Assembly (NCBI RefSeq): GCF_002104995.1 | Contig: NW_024468251.1 | Location: forward strand, 186,001-250,000 | Origin: Linderina pennispora | Lineage: Eukaryota; Kickxellomycota; Kickxellomycetes; Kickxellales; Kickxellaceae | Direction: 5' to 3' | DNA: 64,000 nt | Shown: positions 1 through 10,934 of the stretch, piece by piece | Layout of the letters: each line of letters starts with the position of its first letter | Position numbering within the stretch: the stretch's first letter is position 1 | Translations under genes and position numbers: made by a program | The notes under the pieces: generated by a model | Databases searched by the model: none | Seen by the model: only the letters and a program-made list of their open reading frames with translations | What the model was told of the DNA's origin: nothing

Positions 1-3000
1 AGTTGGGGAACAGGCAGCGGAAGCTGTGGCGCGAGTCGACCTTGCCGACGTAGAACAGGTTCTTCAGGCAATGGTAGTTTGCAGCACGCACCTGCTTGGT
101 CAGCGGCAGCATCCTCCAGTACTTTGTGATGTCGGTGTCGCGGGCACCCGCGTCCTCAAAGATCGACTCGACCAGGCGGTGCAGGAACCGCCATTTCTTG
201 ATGTCCACGTTCTCGGGCGAGTCGCGCGTCATGAAGTACGAGTTGAGGTTGAAGACCTCGCCGTTGATCACCCGCCAGTACGCGCCGCCCTTGTGGTGCA
301 TGCTCTTGATGTACTTTAGCTCCCATACGACATCCCCCATCTGGAACAGCTTCATCTTGGGCAGCACGTGGCGGAAGTAGAAGTCCTGCCGCATCATCAT
401 TTTGGAGTTGGCCAGCGACCCGGCCTTGTGCACAAACGGATACTGCGTCTCGGTCTCGGGGTCGGACTTTAGGTACATGAGCCAGTTCGGGTCCTCCCGC
501 TGGGTGATCAGCCCGGGGCAGGCAATGCGCAGCGCCAGCGGGAACGACGCGTTGACATCCTGGCCAGCATACATGAGCATGTCTTCGGGGCTAGCACCAC
601 CACGACTCTTGCCATGCTCCTGGTTGAGGAAGTTGGTAATGTCATACACCTTGCCGCGCAGGGCAACGTAGGCGTCATCGCGCTCGGTGTGGTCGCCGAC
701 CTCATCGAGGTTGTACACGAACTGCTTCGGACACATCAGCCACCCAAGCCCGATGATGAAGAACAGCACAAAGCACCACATGAAGAAGATGATCAAGCAG
801 ATGGCCACTTTCTCTCGCCACGCCATGCGGATGTCCTCGCGCTTCATGCCACAGCAGTTCATCAGCCAGTTAGGGATCATGAATGTCAGGCAGTTGGTCG
901 TCCGCGACCAGCAGCGACGCGAGTTGGACGTGTCGATTTCCTCGACCAGGCCCTCGCGCTCGCCCTTGACGCCGCGGTTCTCGCTGTCTCCGTTGCCGTT
1001 GCCATCGCGGTCGCAGTGCTCGCCAAACTCGGTGTTGGTATCCCAGTCCCCCTTCTCATCGCCACCATACCCAGCACTCATCATGTCGTCGCTCTCGTTG
1101 CCATCGTCGTCGGCATAGAGGTCGCGCTCAGGCACGAAGCCGCGGCTCTCGGCCCCACCCTCACTGCCAAAGATCGAGCTGGCAGCATCATCGAAGGGGA
1201 TGTGCGGCGGCGGCAGCTGGCCGTCGAGCGATTCAAACATCTCCGAGTCGGCAATGATCCCACCGCGGCGCCTAGCCTCATGGCGCTGCTTCTCGTACGC
1301 GCGCAGCTCCATGTCGATGCTGCGCCAGACACGCTCGGTCATAAAGATCTTCTGGTGGCCCGTCACATAGTGCACGCCGCTGACCCACTCGCGGGCACTG
1401 GCCACCTGCGGGACCAGCGTCGCCGCAGTTACCACTGCTGCCGGGTCAGACACAGCAATATTGATGATCGGGCTGTACTTGTCGATGAAGCGCTCAAACG
1501 TGAACGAGACGCTGAACTCGCTGGGGCCGCGGCGCTGCGCCATCTCGACGATTGCCATGGCCTTGACCTGTCGCTGGATAAAGCTATGGTCAATTACGCC
1601 CGGCTGGCTGGTAATGCTGGCTGGGTCCTCGGCGCGCACGTGCAGAACATGCCAAGCCTTGCAGTAGTCGGCAGCAGCAAAGATGTCCTCGAGCGCACTG
1701 CTGATCTCGCCAATAAAGGTGTTGGCAGGATCGGCGTTGTCCAGGGGCTCCAGCTCGACCGGGTCGCTGAGCGACGAGCCTAGCTGCGACGGCTTGCGCA
1801 CCGACGGGTACGAGGCAGGACGCGTCGACAGGAAGGTGCCGACGATGGTCGACTCCTCCTCGGGGTGGAAGTCGAGCGCAATCTGTGTGATGCCAAACAG
1901 CTTGTGGGCGAACTTGCTGTGGCTCGCCTCCTTGAACAGCGTGTAAAAGTCGGGGCTGACTTCCAGGTCCATGTTGTGCTTGCAGAACCCGTCGACACTG
2001 TACGACATTGTGCCCATGAAGTGGCGGATGCCAAACAGCGGGGGGCTCTTCTCCCTCTTGTTGGGCGGCGGGCCCGGGACGTAGCAGGCGCTGCGGCCGT
2101 GGTTGCGGTTGAGGTTGTTGATCAGCTGGATGTCGTCGTGGGAGAACTCGTCGTCAGCAGCATGCTCCTCAATCGCGCCGACTATGCCCCCGCGGCGCCC
2201 AGTGTACTCGCCGCACAGCATACGCATGCAGTCCAGGCGGTGCACCCAAGGCACCGACAGCTGCCCCACCGAGTCATCGTGCAGCTCCTGCGAAATGCCG
2301 CAGTCGTCACCAAGCACCTCACGCAGCACGTAGCCCTGCAGGCGCTCGTTGGCCATGTTAAATGCAAACTGCTCAAACGAGCCTGCATTGGCTGCTTTGG
2401 TGCCGCTGGCTGCGCCTGGCTTGGTCAGCGCTAGACCCGAGAACCCATACATCTGCAGCACAGCAATGTGGTTGACGGCATCGGGGTCGCTCAGGTGCTG
2501 ATTCACCGCATCGATGAGCCAGTAGTACACCAGGTGGTACAGCGTGCGGGCCAGCGCATCGCGCTGGTTGCGCGCTCCCAGGCTGTTCAGGAAGACAGTG
2601 CAGAGGTCGTTGTTGACCAGGGTAGTCTTGTACGTCAGTGCTGCGCTCAGAGCACCAGTGGAGATGCCCAGGAACTGCGCAGCAAAGTCGATCTCTTCCA
2701 TGTTCTTGACAGTGGCCGCCTCCTCCGACTTGTCGCCAGCGTCGGCAAACTCGGCATTGCCCAGGTGCATGATAGCAGCAAGCACCTGGAAGATGCAGTT
2801 CTGCATGCGCGGCGTGATGCCGCAGGCACGCAGCGACATGCGCAGCTGGTCCATCATTGTCGCATAGTGCGTGGGCGGCGGCGGCGCAGCCTTGATCACG
2901 TGCTGGGCAACCAGCTTCTTCGACGCACGCTCGCAGCTCAGATACGTAAACCACGACTCATCACCGCTGTGGCGAAACTGCCACTTCTGGCGCTCAGCCG

Positions 3001-3970
3001 ACGTTGCTCCGTGCAGCAGGTAGTAAAAGATGTTGAAGTTGCGCTCGCCTGCCAGACGCGTGCTGACTCGCCATCTGTCCAGTCCAAACGCAACCACCTT
3101 GTTGCCCGAAATCCGGCCGCGCTCGTTGAACTGGATCTCCTGCCACAGCCCGACTCGGGTCGAGTTGCGCGATTCGAGCGTCAAAGCGTTCGAGAATGCC
3201 TCGACGACGGCTGTCACATGGCTGAGCTGGTGCTGCGCGCGCGTGTTGTGCCGACCCGCATGCGACGCCAGGATGCAGAGTTGGTCGTTGATGAACTTGG
3301 CCGACTCGGACTTGCCGCTGCCGCTAGCGCCACTGAGGATGAACAGCTGGTCCTGCGTCAGCCGGCGCATGTGCGCGTAGGCATCGGAGACCAGCTCAAA
3401 CACGTGCGGCTCAAGCGAATCCCGCGCTGCAAAGTTCAGTCCCTGGTAGCAGGCCTCGTTGTAGACTAGGCTTGCTTCTTCAGAGAACAGCTCGCCAGAC
3501 ATGGCCTGCTCCGACGGGCACGCGACCAGGATCGACGACGACAGGCGGTAGTATGGCACGGCATTGGCAAAACACGCTGCCACTGACATTGCCACCTTTT
3601 CGGGTGTCATTGCATCGCCCATTGCATGCTCGCTGCCAGCTGCAATGGACATTTGTGCAATGCTGGGCGGGCCAGTGTGTGCACGTGAAGCATTGGCTTG
3701 CCTCATGCGGTGAGCACCCAGGACGATGTCGTCGTCGGTGTCGTTGTCGCCAAGCGCGCGGCTGACTGTCACCCGCGATGGGCTGGCCTGGCTTGTCGAT
3801 GGATTGCTCCGGTAACGCGGATCGCCTTGCTCTGCCTGCATGCCACGGCTGCCATCGTTTTCATCATAGTGGCTGCCCCAGCCTGCTGCGTCGTAGGCTC
3901 CACTACCAACCATGCTGCCTACGCCAGCCGGGTCGCCTGCTGCGTCCTTCTTTTTATCAAACAATCCCAT
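1..3970 (-). CDS. Chitin synthase with myosin motor-like domain (class V/VII), 5' part only
   Basis: The frame is open for 1323 codons from the ATG at 3970 (first ATG after an in-frame stop near 4027) to the left window edge. Such enzymes polymerise chitin at the plasma membrane of growing tips and use the motor for delivery along actin. Visible in order: a low-complexity N terminus (about 1-120); a myosin head-like domain with an intact P-loop GASGSGKSES near residue 214, a switch I-like RNSTRVG near 267 and a switch II-like MYGFSG near 505; an acidic linker; a hydrophobic segment near 1057-1080; and a cytochrome b5-like stretch (LRGKVYDITNFL) near 1100. The glycosyltransferase domain with its QxxRW motif and the C terminus lie outside the window. 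There are no frameshifts. The family call is secure; class V versus VII cannot be decided without the C terminus. Confidence 0.95.
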   Translation of the reverse strand, partial: MGLFDKKKDAAGDPAGVGSMVGSGAYDAAGWGSHYDENDGSRGMQAEQGDPRYRSNPSTSQASPSRVTVSRALGDNDTDDDIVLGAHRMRQANASRAHTGPPSIAQMSIAAGSEHAMGDAMTPEKVAMSVAACFANAVPYYRLSSSILVACPSEQAMSGELFSEEASLVYNEACYQGLNFAARDSLEPHVFELVSDAYAHMRRLTQDQLFILSGASGSGKSESAKFINDQLCILASHAGRHNTRAQHQLSHVTAVVEAFSNALTLESRNSTRVGLWQEIQFNERGRISGNKVVAFGLDRWRVSTRLAGERNFNIFYYLLHGATSAERQKWQFRHSGDESWFTYLSCERASKKLVAQHVIKAAPPPPTHYATMMDQLRMSLRACGITPRMQNCIFQVLAAIMHLGNAEFADAGDKSEEAATVKNMEEIDFAAQFLGISTGALSAALTYKTTLVNNDLCTVFLNSLGARNQRDALARTLYHLVYYWLIDAVNQHLSDPDAVNHIAVLQMYGFSGLALTKPGAASGTKAANAGSFEQFAFNMANERLQGYVLREVLGDDCGISQELHDDSVGQLSVPWVHRLDCMRMLCGEYTGRRGGIVGAIEEHAADDEFSHDDIQLINNLNRNHGRSACYVPGPPPNKREKSPPLFGIRHFMGTMSYSVDGFCKHNMDLEVSPDFYTLFKEASHSKFAHKLFGITQIALDFHPEEESTIVGTFLSTRPASYPSVRKPSQLGSSLSDPVELEPLDNADPANTFIGEISSALEDIFAAADYCKAWHVLHVRAEDPASITSQPGVIDHSFIQRQVKAMAIVEMAQRRGPSEFSVSFTFERFIDKYSPIINIAVSDPAAVVTAATLVPQVASAREWVSGVHYVTGHQKIFMTERVWRSIDMELRAYEKQRHEARRRGGIIADSEMFESLDGQLPPPHIPFDDAASSIFGSEGGAESRGFVPERDLYADDDGNESDDMMSAGYGGDEKGDWDTNTEFGEHCDRDGNGNGDSENRGVKGEREGLVEEIDTSNSRRCWSRTTNCLTFMIPNWLMNCCGMKREDIRMAWREKVAICLIIFFMWCFVLFFIIGLGWLMCPKQFVYNLDEVGDHTERDDAYVALRGKVYDITNFLNQEHGKSRGGASPEDMLMYAGQDVNASFPLALRIACPGLITQREDPNWLMYLKSDPETETQYPFVHKAGSLANSKMMMRQDFYFRHVLPKMKLFQMGDVVWELKYIKSMHHKGGAYWRVINGEVFNLNSYFMTRDSPENVDIKKWRFLHRLVESIFEDAGARDTDITKYWRMLPLTKQVRAANYHCLKNLFYVGKVDSRHSFRCLFPN

Positions 3971-5034
3971 GAAGTCTGGAACTGCACCTGATCCAAAGAA
4001 GTTCAATAATAGTAGTAGTAGTAAAGTTTATGCAACGATGAAGCACTATAAAACTAGCCTTCCCTTGTAGCTGCAAGTATTGGGCTCAGATAGATGGCTA
4101 TGAGTATTTAATGTGAAGATGTTGTAGCTGATTATCCAGGGATGATGAGTATCAATGCCGATGATGATCGTGAAAAGCAGATGCCGAACAAACAACAGGT
4201 TTCTTTTTGTCCAAAAAGAAGGACGTGCTAAATGGTTTAAGTGTCGCGCCTGCCAAGGCTGTGAGGTAGACACTAACAAGTGCCAGATGTGCGCCGCACT
4301 TCCCCATGTTCTACCCAGGATACCCTGCACTACTCCATGTAGGTGTGGGGAGACATGTGGAGGGTGACGCTGACGATCTGGCGCCATCCCGCTATTTTGC
4401 GGGGTGGTATCGGTCGCGAGATGAGTAGGGCACCTGGTACTGCCATTTTATGGCTCTATGATGCAAAGACATGTTGCATGTATGATCCATCCCCATCTCT
4501 GTCTCCCCACAAAAGCATACATTTCGTGAAATGAGAGTGAAACTACCGGGCACATTTTGTGGCCCGGATGTGCTGTTGCGCGAAAACCACCATGCGGAAA
4601 TAGCAGCAAGCTGGTTTCTCAAAACTCCTGGCCTGCATCTGGCCCCATAGCCACTGCGTACTTGTCAGGCGCAGCCACAGACAATGGATATGGCGTCCGC
4701 CACCGCAATTGCTGCTGGCGCTGCTGACCATCTGGGAATGAAGACAGGTGAGCACAATCGGGCATTATTCGCATGCCTTGGTGCGGCAGTAGGCTCGGCT
4801 GGCCCGCTATCTGACACCTGCACCCTCTATCTCTATATCATCCGGACAATGACGCAGCTACTGCCGAAGACGCGGCAGATGGTCCACGCTCGCCCCCTGG
4901 TTTTAGGCAATGCTGAAAGTTTCGCAACCGAGCTCATATTTGACGCGCTGCTCCCATCTCTTTCACCTTCCTGTTGCAACACATCCTGACTTTTCTCCTT
5001 CATCTCGACTCATTTTATTTCCTCTTTACACAGC
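3971..5034. other. Divergent intergenic region between chitin synthase and sugar transporter
   Basis: About 1.06 kb with no convincing gene. Short open frames on both strands lack family motifs and coding-like composition. The stretch must hold the promoters of the two divergent genes. A run of AGT triplets lies at about 4010-4023 close to the chitin synthase start, and a CT-rich leader (about 4965-5030) precedes the transporter ATG. Confidence 0.5.
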
Positions 5035-6558
5035 ATGATGACGACCGACTCGCGTACACTCGGGGTCACAAGGTACCAGTGTTTCTGCGCAATGATGGCC
5101 GCGCTGGGCAGCGTGAACTTTGGCTGGAACATTGGGGTTATCAACATTCCTGGTGATGTCATTGCCAACTGCGTCACTGGCGAAAAACACTATGACGGGC
5201 CCTTCCCCTCGTGCATCCCAACCGGCGGCACCGTGTGGGGCGTGGCCGTGGGCTGTTTCGCGCTAGGCGCGCTTGTCGGCACGGTTGCTGGCAATCCCAT
5301 TTCTGACAAGTACGGCCGAAAGTTTGTTCTGACCTGGGGGCCTTTGCTGGCGTTGGGCGGAGCGCTGCTGCTGTCGCTGACGACGACACTGGCCCAATTC
5401 ATCATTGGCCGCATTTTCGTCGGATTCGCCGCTGGTTTCTGCAACGGCGCTCTGTCGGTATATGTCGGCGAAATCACCACGCCTAGAGCGCGCAACATTC
5501 TTGGCGGAACTCTCCAGCTGGCCACCAACGTTGGAATTCTGCTGTCGCAGACAATCTCGCTCGGGCTTTCCAGACCCCCACTGTGGCGCATTCTGTTTGC
5601 AATTACCGGTGTTATTGGAGTTGTGACCACGCTACTGTTCCCGGTCTGTGTTGAGTCGCCCAAATGGCTGGTGGCCCAGGGCCGTGTCGAGGAGGCCCGG
5701 CATGCCCTGGCCCGGCTGCGCAGAGGCGCCGACATCGAGCTGGAGCTCCAGGAGATGCTCGACTTTGACGCCCAGACCAAGGCCCAGGCGGAAGAGGTGC
5801 CCAAGGCCAATGTGCTTGACCTTGTGCTTGGCCGCACGCCAGACAACCTGCGCCACCAATTCATTGTTGTCTGCATGATCATGATGTTCCAGCAAATGTC
5901 CGGCATTAACGCAGTCATCTTCTACTCGACGCAAATCTTCAACCGCACTACCAAGGATAATCCTGCAGACATTCCGACTACAGCACAGATCCTGACCTGC
6001 GTCATCTCGATCGTCGCTACCGTCTTCACCTTTGTCGGCATGCTTCTTGGCGCTCGCTTCGGCCGCCGCAGTTTGATGCTGGTGTCACATGGCTCAATGG
6101 CCTTGTTCTGCCTGCTGATATCCATCGGCTCTATCAAGGGCGTCGACGCTCTTGTCATCACCATGGTGTTCTTGTTCAACATCTTCTTCAACTTTGGTGT
6201 TGGCCCGCTGCCGTGGGCGGCGGCATCTGAGATGACTCCGGCCTACGCGATGACAGCCATGGCGGCTATTGGTGGTGCAGTCAACTACGCCTTTACCTTC
6301 GCCATTGGAGTGTTTTTCCCGCCAATGCAGGATGGCTTGGGCGACTACACATTCGTGTTCTTCATGGGCTTCAACATTGCCGCGTTTTTCTTCTGCTTGC
6401 TTTTCCTGCCCGAGACCAAGGGCCGCAGGGTAGAGGATGTTGTTGCCGAGCACTCGACCGGTTTCCACATTGTGCTGGGCAAACGCACTCGTGCATACGA
6501 TGTGCTGTCTGAAGACAAGGTTACCCAAGTGGTTGCCAAGTCTAGCGAATTCGCGTAA
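5035..6558 (+). CDS. MFS sugar porter (hexose transporter-like)
   Basis: A 507-residue membrane protein of usual length for the sugar porter family, moving hexoses across the plasma membrane. Family signatures are all present: SDKYGRKF after TM2 (about residue 88), RIFVGFAAGFCNGALSVYVG in TM4-5 (about 124-143), VESPKWL before the large central loop (about 205), QQMSGINAVIFYSTQIF in TM7 (about 284), GARFGRRS after TM8 and LPETKGR at the end of TM12 (about 457). Twelve hydrophobic segments can be followed. The ATG at 5035 follows a pyrimidine-rich leader; ATGATG gives two adjacent start choices. It is transcribed away from the chitin synthase and ends 179 bp before the convergent P450 gene. The substrate cannot be fixed from sequence; the QQxSGIN motif suits glucose-type hexoses. 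Confidence 0.93.
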   Translation: MMTTDSRTLGVTRYQCFCAMMAALGSVNFGWNIGVINIPGDVIANCVTGEKHYDGPFPSCIPTGGTVWGVAVGCFALGALVGTVAGNPISDKYGRKFVLTWGPLLALGGALLLSLTTTLAQFIIGRIFVGFAAGFCNGALSVYVGEITTPRARNILGGTLQLATNVGILLSQTISLGLSRPPLWRILFAITGVIGVVTTLLFPVCVESPKWLVAQGRVEEARHALARLRRGADIELELQEMLDFDAQTKAQAEEVPKANVLDLVLGRTPDNLRHQFIVVCMIMMFQQMSGINAVIFYSTQIFNRTTKDNPADIPTTAQILTCVISIVATVFTFVGMLLGARFGRRSLMLVSHGSMALFCLLISIGSIKGVDALVITMVFLFNIFFNFGVGPLPWAAASEMTPAYAMTAMAAIGGAVNYAFTFAIGVFFPPMQDGLGDYTFVFFMGFNIAAFFFCLLFLPETKGRRVEDVVAEHSTGFHIVLGKRTRAYDVLSEDKVTQVVAKSSEFA

Positions 6559-6737
6559 TATCATAGCCGTTCTATAGCATAAAAGGAGAATTTCTACATA
6601 TCCCAGCGGACTTGCGCTCCGTAAGCGGCCACATTTTGCTCCGTCTGCAAACGCACATGCGGGTGTTGTAGCAGATATGTTGGATAGAAAATACTGAAAT
6701 GGCAGACGCCGCAGACCAGGGTATTGAAGACAAGTTT

Positions 6738-9700
6738 TTACCAAACGTCCTCCACGTACCGACCAGCTGCGACCAGGTCAGCAAGATACTTGCTCGCATC
6801 GTCGGACGAGAGGTGGCCATGGGTCTGGAATACGTCAAGCATGGTGTTGACAACGTCCTTGGCTAGCTTGCTTGCAGAGCCGCACACGTAAACATGCGCC
6901 TTCTGACTGTCCAGCAGATCCCAGATCTTGGCACCATCGGCACAAATGTGGTGCTGCACATACTTGCGCTCACTACCAACACGCGAAAACGCAGGCTGTA
7001 GCTTGGCCAGTGTGCCGCTCTGCACATATTGCTCGAGCTCGTCCTTGTAGAGGTAATCGTACTCTGGGCTGCGGCAGCCAAAGTACAGTGTGGCATCGCC
7101 AGTACCTGCTTGCTTCATCTCCTGCAGGAAGCCGCGGAACGGCGCGACTCCAGTGCCGGCACCGACGAACAGGACTGGGACACCCGGTGGGGATGGCAGG
7201 TGGAAAGCTGCTTGGGCAGGACGATGAGAAACCGAAACACGGGAACCGGGCTCCAGCAATGCAAGGTACTCAGTTGCCAGGCCGCCATACAAGCGACCAT
7301 TGACGATGTCATCGACGATTGCAACCGAAAGATGTACTTCGTTTCCAACTACGGGCTGGCAGCTGGCGATCGAGTAGCGACGAGGAGTCATGGCTGACAC
7401 AAAGTGCAGAATCGACCCGAACGGAACCTGTCGCACAAGGGGGGCATAGCGGCGAAGCACATCCAGCACTGTGCGAGTCTGCGAAACGAACCCGCTCCAG
7501 CCAGGCGACTGCTTGCCCAGCGTGTTGACGTCGTCAGCGGCCTTGCGCAGGACATGGTATGCAGCATCGTCGCCAGCAACCTCACCCAGCGCAACAACCA
7601 GCTCACGCGAGGGCGCCTCCTTCCAGTCACACACGTACTGAAGTGCGTCAGACACCGAGCACGATGCCCCTTGCATGGCAGCGGCAGCTGAGCGACTGAA
7701 CCGCGAGGAATCCGATGTCTGCTCCAGCTCAACAACTGATGCCAGGTCCACATCCAGGATTGCTGAGACCTCACGCACCACACCGGGCTTGTTGACTGGG
7801 TACACGTTGAGATGGTCGCCGGTCTGGTACTGAATGCCCGAGGACTGGTCCAGCACAATCTCGATGTGGCGAGTGCTACGGCCGCTCTTGCCGACATCCT
7901 GCAGCTCCTGGTTGGCTTTGATAGTGGCATTTTCTGAAGCGATTCTGAACGGAGCCGCGGCAGTGCTGTCAACCAAGGTAATATTGAACGGCAGCGACCT
8001 GGGCACAGCAACTGCTTCGGCATAGCCCTCGCTGCTGGACCCGTACTTGGCAGCAAGCATAGCACATGTACGCAATGACCACTGCATGTAGTCCTCCTCA
8101 AGATCCTCGTTGGAGTCGCCAAACTGGAACTCGCCCAGAGATGTGGCACCCAGCTCGCCGAGACGCGCAAAGACATAGCGGGGGAACTTTTGGAACGTGC
8201 GCCACATCGAGTTTCCCGTGCCAAACACCAGGTAGTCGACGCCATCCAGAACGTCAGTGCGAGTCTCTGTCTCAAGGAACTTGGCAAACTGGCCGGCATT
8301 GTCTGGTGGCACACCGTTGTATGTGCTGGTAATGACGATAACAAGCGGGCGCTTGGCATCACCCGACGGTGCAGCGGCGGCAACATCCCAATCGTCCAGA
8401 GTCGTCAATGTCACCTGAGGGAAGCCCATCTTTTGCAGCTGCTCAGTCATCTGCACTGCGTAATCCTCGCTGGCACCCATGTTGGATCCGAACGCGACAG
8501 TGACATTGGGCAAATCACCACCCGCGATTGCAGCAGCTGAAAGCTTGCCAACGTCCAGCGACGAAGCATCAAGACCGACTGCTAGCTCAGCCGACGTGTC
8601 GGTGCGGGGTTCGGGGTACTCGGTGCGCTGGGCGACAGTCATGAACAGGTCCAGCGGACGAGTAGTGATAGCACTGGGGTCGTAATCGATGGTCTTGTTG
8701 CCAACGGTGCTGAATTTGTACTTGCACAGCATTATGGCCAGCACAGCACGAAGCTCCATCAGCGCAAGCGACTGGCCAATGCAGGCCCGCTGGCCCGACG
8801 AGAACGGGATCCAAGCACCAGACGGGATGTCCTTGATATTCTGTTCGTTGAAACGGTCCGGATCGAACTTGTCTGCATCGCGATATATCCGGTGGTTTCT
8901 GTGGATACTCCACGCGTGCAGCCGAATGATGGTCCCAGCCTCGATTAGGTGCCCGCCCGGAAGGACACAGTCCTGCTCGCAGTACTTGTCGATGTTGTTG
9001 ACAGGAGGGAAAAGACGCAGAGTCTCCTTGATTACCTGCGTCAGGTACTTTAGCCTGTTCAGCTGCTTTGCCTCGGGACGAACACCGGGCTTGATCCCAA
9101 GGTCAACAATCTCCTGCAGCACCGCGTCCTGGACTTTCGGGTGCTTGTCGAGCAAATACAGGCACCAGCCGAGCGTGTTGGCCGATGTTTCGCTTCCAGC
9201 GATGCCGAGTGTGATGACTTGATCGTAGATGTTGTCGTCGCTGAGACCAACCAGGTTGCCATTCTCATCTGGGGCGCGGGCATTGAGCATAAAGCCGAGC
9301 AGGTCCTTTTTCATGTTGGTCGCATCCAGCGACTTTCGGCGCTCCTCAATCACCTGGCGCACTGTGTCCCTTCATGCCCTGCATCTCAGCGTCGAAGCGG
9401 TAGTTGGAGGCAAGCGGCAGGTGCTTCCAGTATGCCGTGCGAGTTATGCGCGTCTTGACCTGGCCCAGACAGTAGTTCATGCCGATCAGGAATGGGCTCA
9501 TAGGTGCATCCTTGCTCTCCAGCAACTTGAAATCGTAGCCGAAACCGACCATTCCGATGGTCTGGAAGGTAATGTTGGTTGCAAGCGTCATGACGTCAAT
9601 AGGCTCGTTGGCTGCATACTGCGACACGAGATTGTTGGTGTCGAGCGCAACCTGCACCATCTCCTCGTTGTAAATCTTCATTGCGCTGACCGAGAACGCG

Positions 9701-10300
9701 GGCATAAGCAGTCGGTGTGCCAGCTGCCACTGGGGATCAGTCGACGAACTGGTAAACAAGCCGGTGCCGCCTACCTGGCGAACCTCGGAGAACGGGAACT
9801 GGACCTTCTTGTAGAAATACTCGCTGTCGTTGATCGCAAAGCTGACCACCGGCCGGATCGCGGGTGGCCACCACGTGTGTAGAGAAGACATAGAACTGGA
9901 TCGTGTCATGGTCGCCGAACAGCGCAGATAGGCATTCGCGCGTGTCACGGATAATCATGGGCACGATCCCAACCACCGGGTAGCCCTTTATGTAGGGGAT
10001 TGCGCGACGCACAGATGCGGTCTGCACATAGGTGGCCTTCAGATCAAGGAGCTGGCGCACATCGGTGACCTCGCTGCCCTCCTGGCTGCTGAGAAGCGTG
10101 ATTCCATCGGCGTCGGCAATCTTGAGCTTTGCAGCAACAGACTGGCGCAGCTGCTTCATTGACGAATTGCTGCCGAACGATACGATGACGCCTTCCTCAA
10201 CCGACTTGCCCTGCTCGACGACAACCACAAATGCCGTTACTTCTTCGGCCCTGTCCATGCATGGCCGGGCACACCATTGCGCCACTGTCCACAGCTGCAT
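6738..10300 (-). CDS. Self-sufficient cytochrome P450:NADPH reductase fusion (CYP505/P450foxy-like) with N-terminal ubiquitin-like segment; two frameshifts
   Basis: About 1186 residues once two single-base insertions (near 9850 in GGCCGG and near 9375 in AAGGGA) are discounted. It should hydroxylate fatty acids with electrons passed internally from NADPH through FAD and FMN to haem. P450 part: proline-glycine start KGYPVVG (about 90), I-helix GIAGSETSA, K-helix KETLR, haem loop FSSGQRACIG with the cysteine near 505. Reductase part: FMN-binding GSNMGASEDYA (about 620), FAD motif RRYSIAS, NADPH motifs GAGTGVAPFRGF and YFGCRSPEYDYLY, and a C-terminal Trp (VEDVW) as in reductases that stack the flavin. 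Unusual is a segment of about 60 residues before the P450 (VIVSFGSNSSMKQLRQSVAA onward) that looks like a beta-grasp/ubiquitin-like fold. Start ATG at 10300. The shifts are probably sequence errors because conserved sequence resumes immediately. Confidence 0.93.
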
Positions 10301-10934
10301 CTGGATATTCGGCTGTTGTCATATGCGATTCCGGATTGTTTGGAAATTACACCGATAGGAAGTGTATGTGAAAGAAAGCAAGGCTAGGTGGCAGACCCAC
10401 TGCTGGCTAAGCGGCCGCGATGGGCGCCTTATAGAGAGATTCAACCGCGCTACCGCCGACGCTGGCCGTGCTCTCACATGTGCGCACAGCGAGGCTGAAC
10501 TCCGTGGAATAGGATCACCGTGTGAGGTCAACAGGAAACCTGCCCGTTCCGTCGAAGCTTGGCTAATACTCTTCATTGACCAACCATCTGTCTGTGATCG
10601 ACCCTGTGACTGAAATGGGCAATTTTTAAAAAAGGAAAATATCTCCAAACTCCAGCTTGCTGCTAGCGTTGAGTCTCAGGCACACACAGTAGAGATTTAC
10701 TGCGACGGCTCCGCGCTAACACATATGTCTGTGCTATCCACAGTTCGGAGTAATGCGCGGCAAACGAAATTGAAATGGCCTGATACTGCCATGGCTTTAA
10801 GGCCCGGTTAGCTCTTCTCAAAGTATGCAAATTGCATCGCTCTTCCGGAGTTTTGTAGACGGAATTCGCCTGGAAATGCGCTGCCATTTTTGTCTCTCCC
10901 AGCACCTCGTCTCCGAAGTTGACGCGCACCTCCC
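10301..10934. other. Divergent intergenic region (P450 / esterase)
   Basis: About 630 bp with no supported gene. It separates the minus-strand P450 fusion from the plus-strand esterase and should contain both promoters. A GCGGCCGC palindrome at about 10410 is the only sequence mark I noticed. Confidence 0.4.

Noticed and set aside
614-1783. Plus-strand frame of 389 codons opposite the chitin synthase
   Set aside because: It is the antisense shadow of the motor domain; the minus frame carries the motifs, and this frame has none.
2468-3469. Plus-strand frame of 333 codons
   Set aside because: Antisense shadow of the same chitin synthase with no family features.
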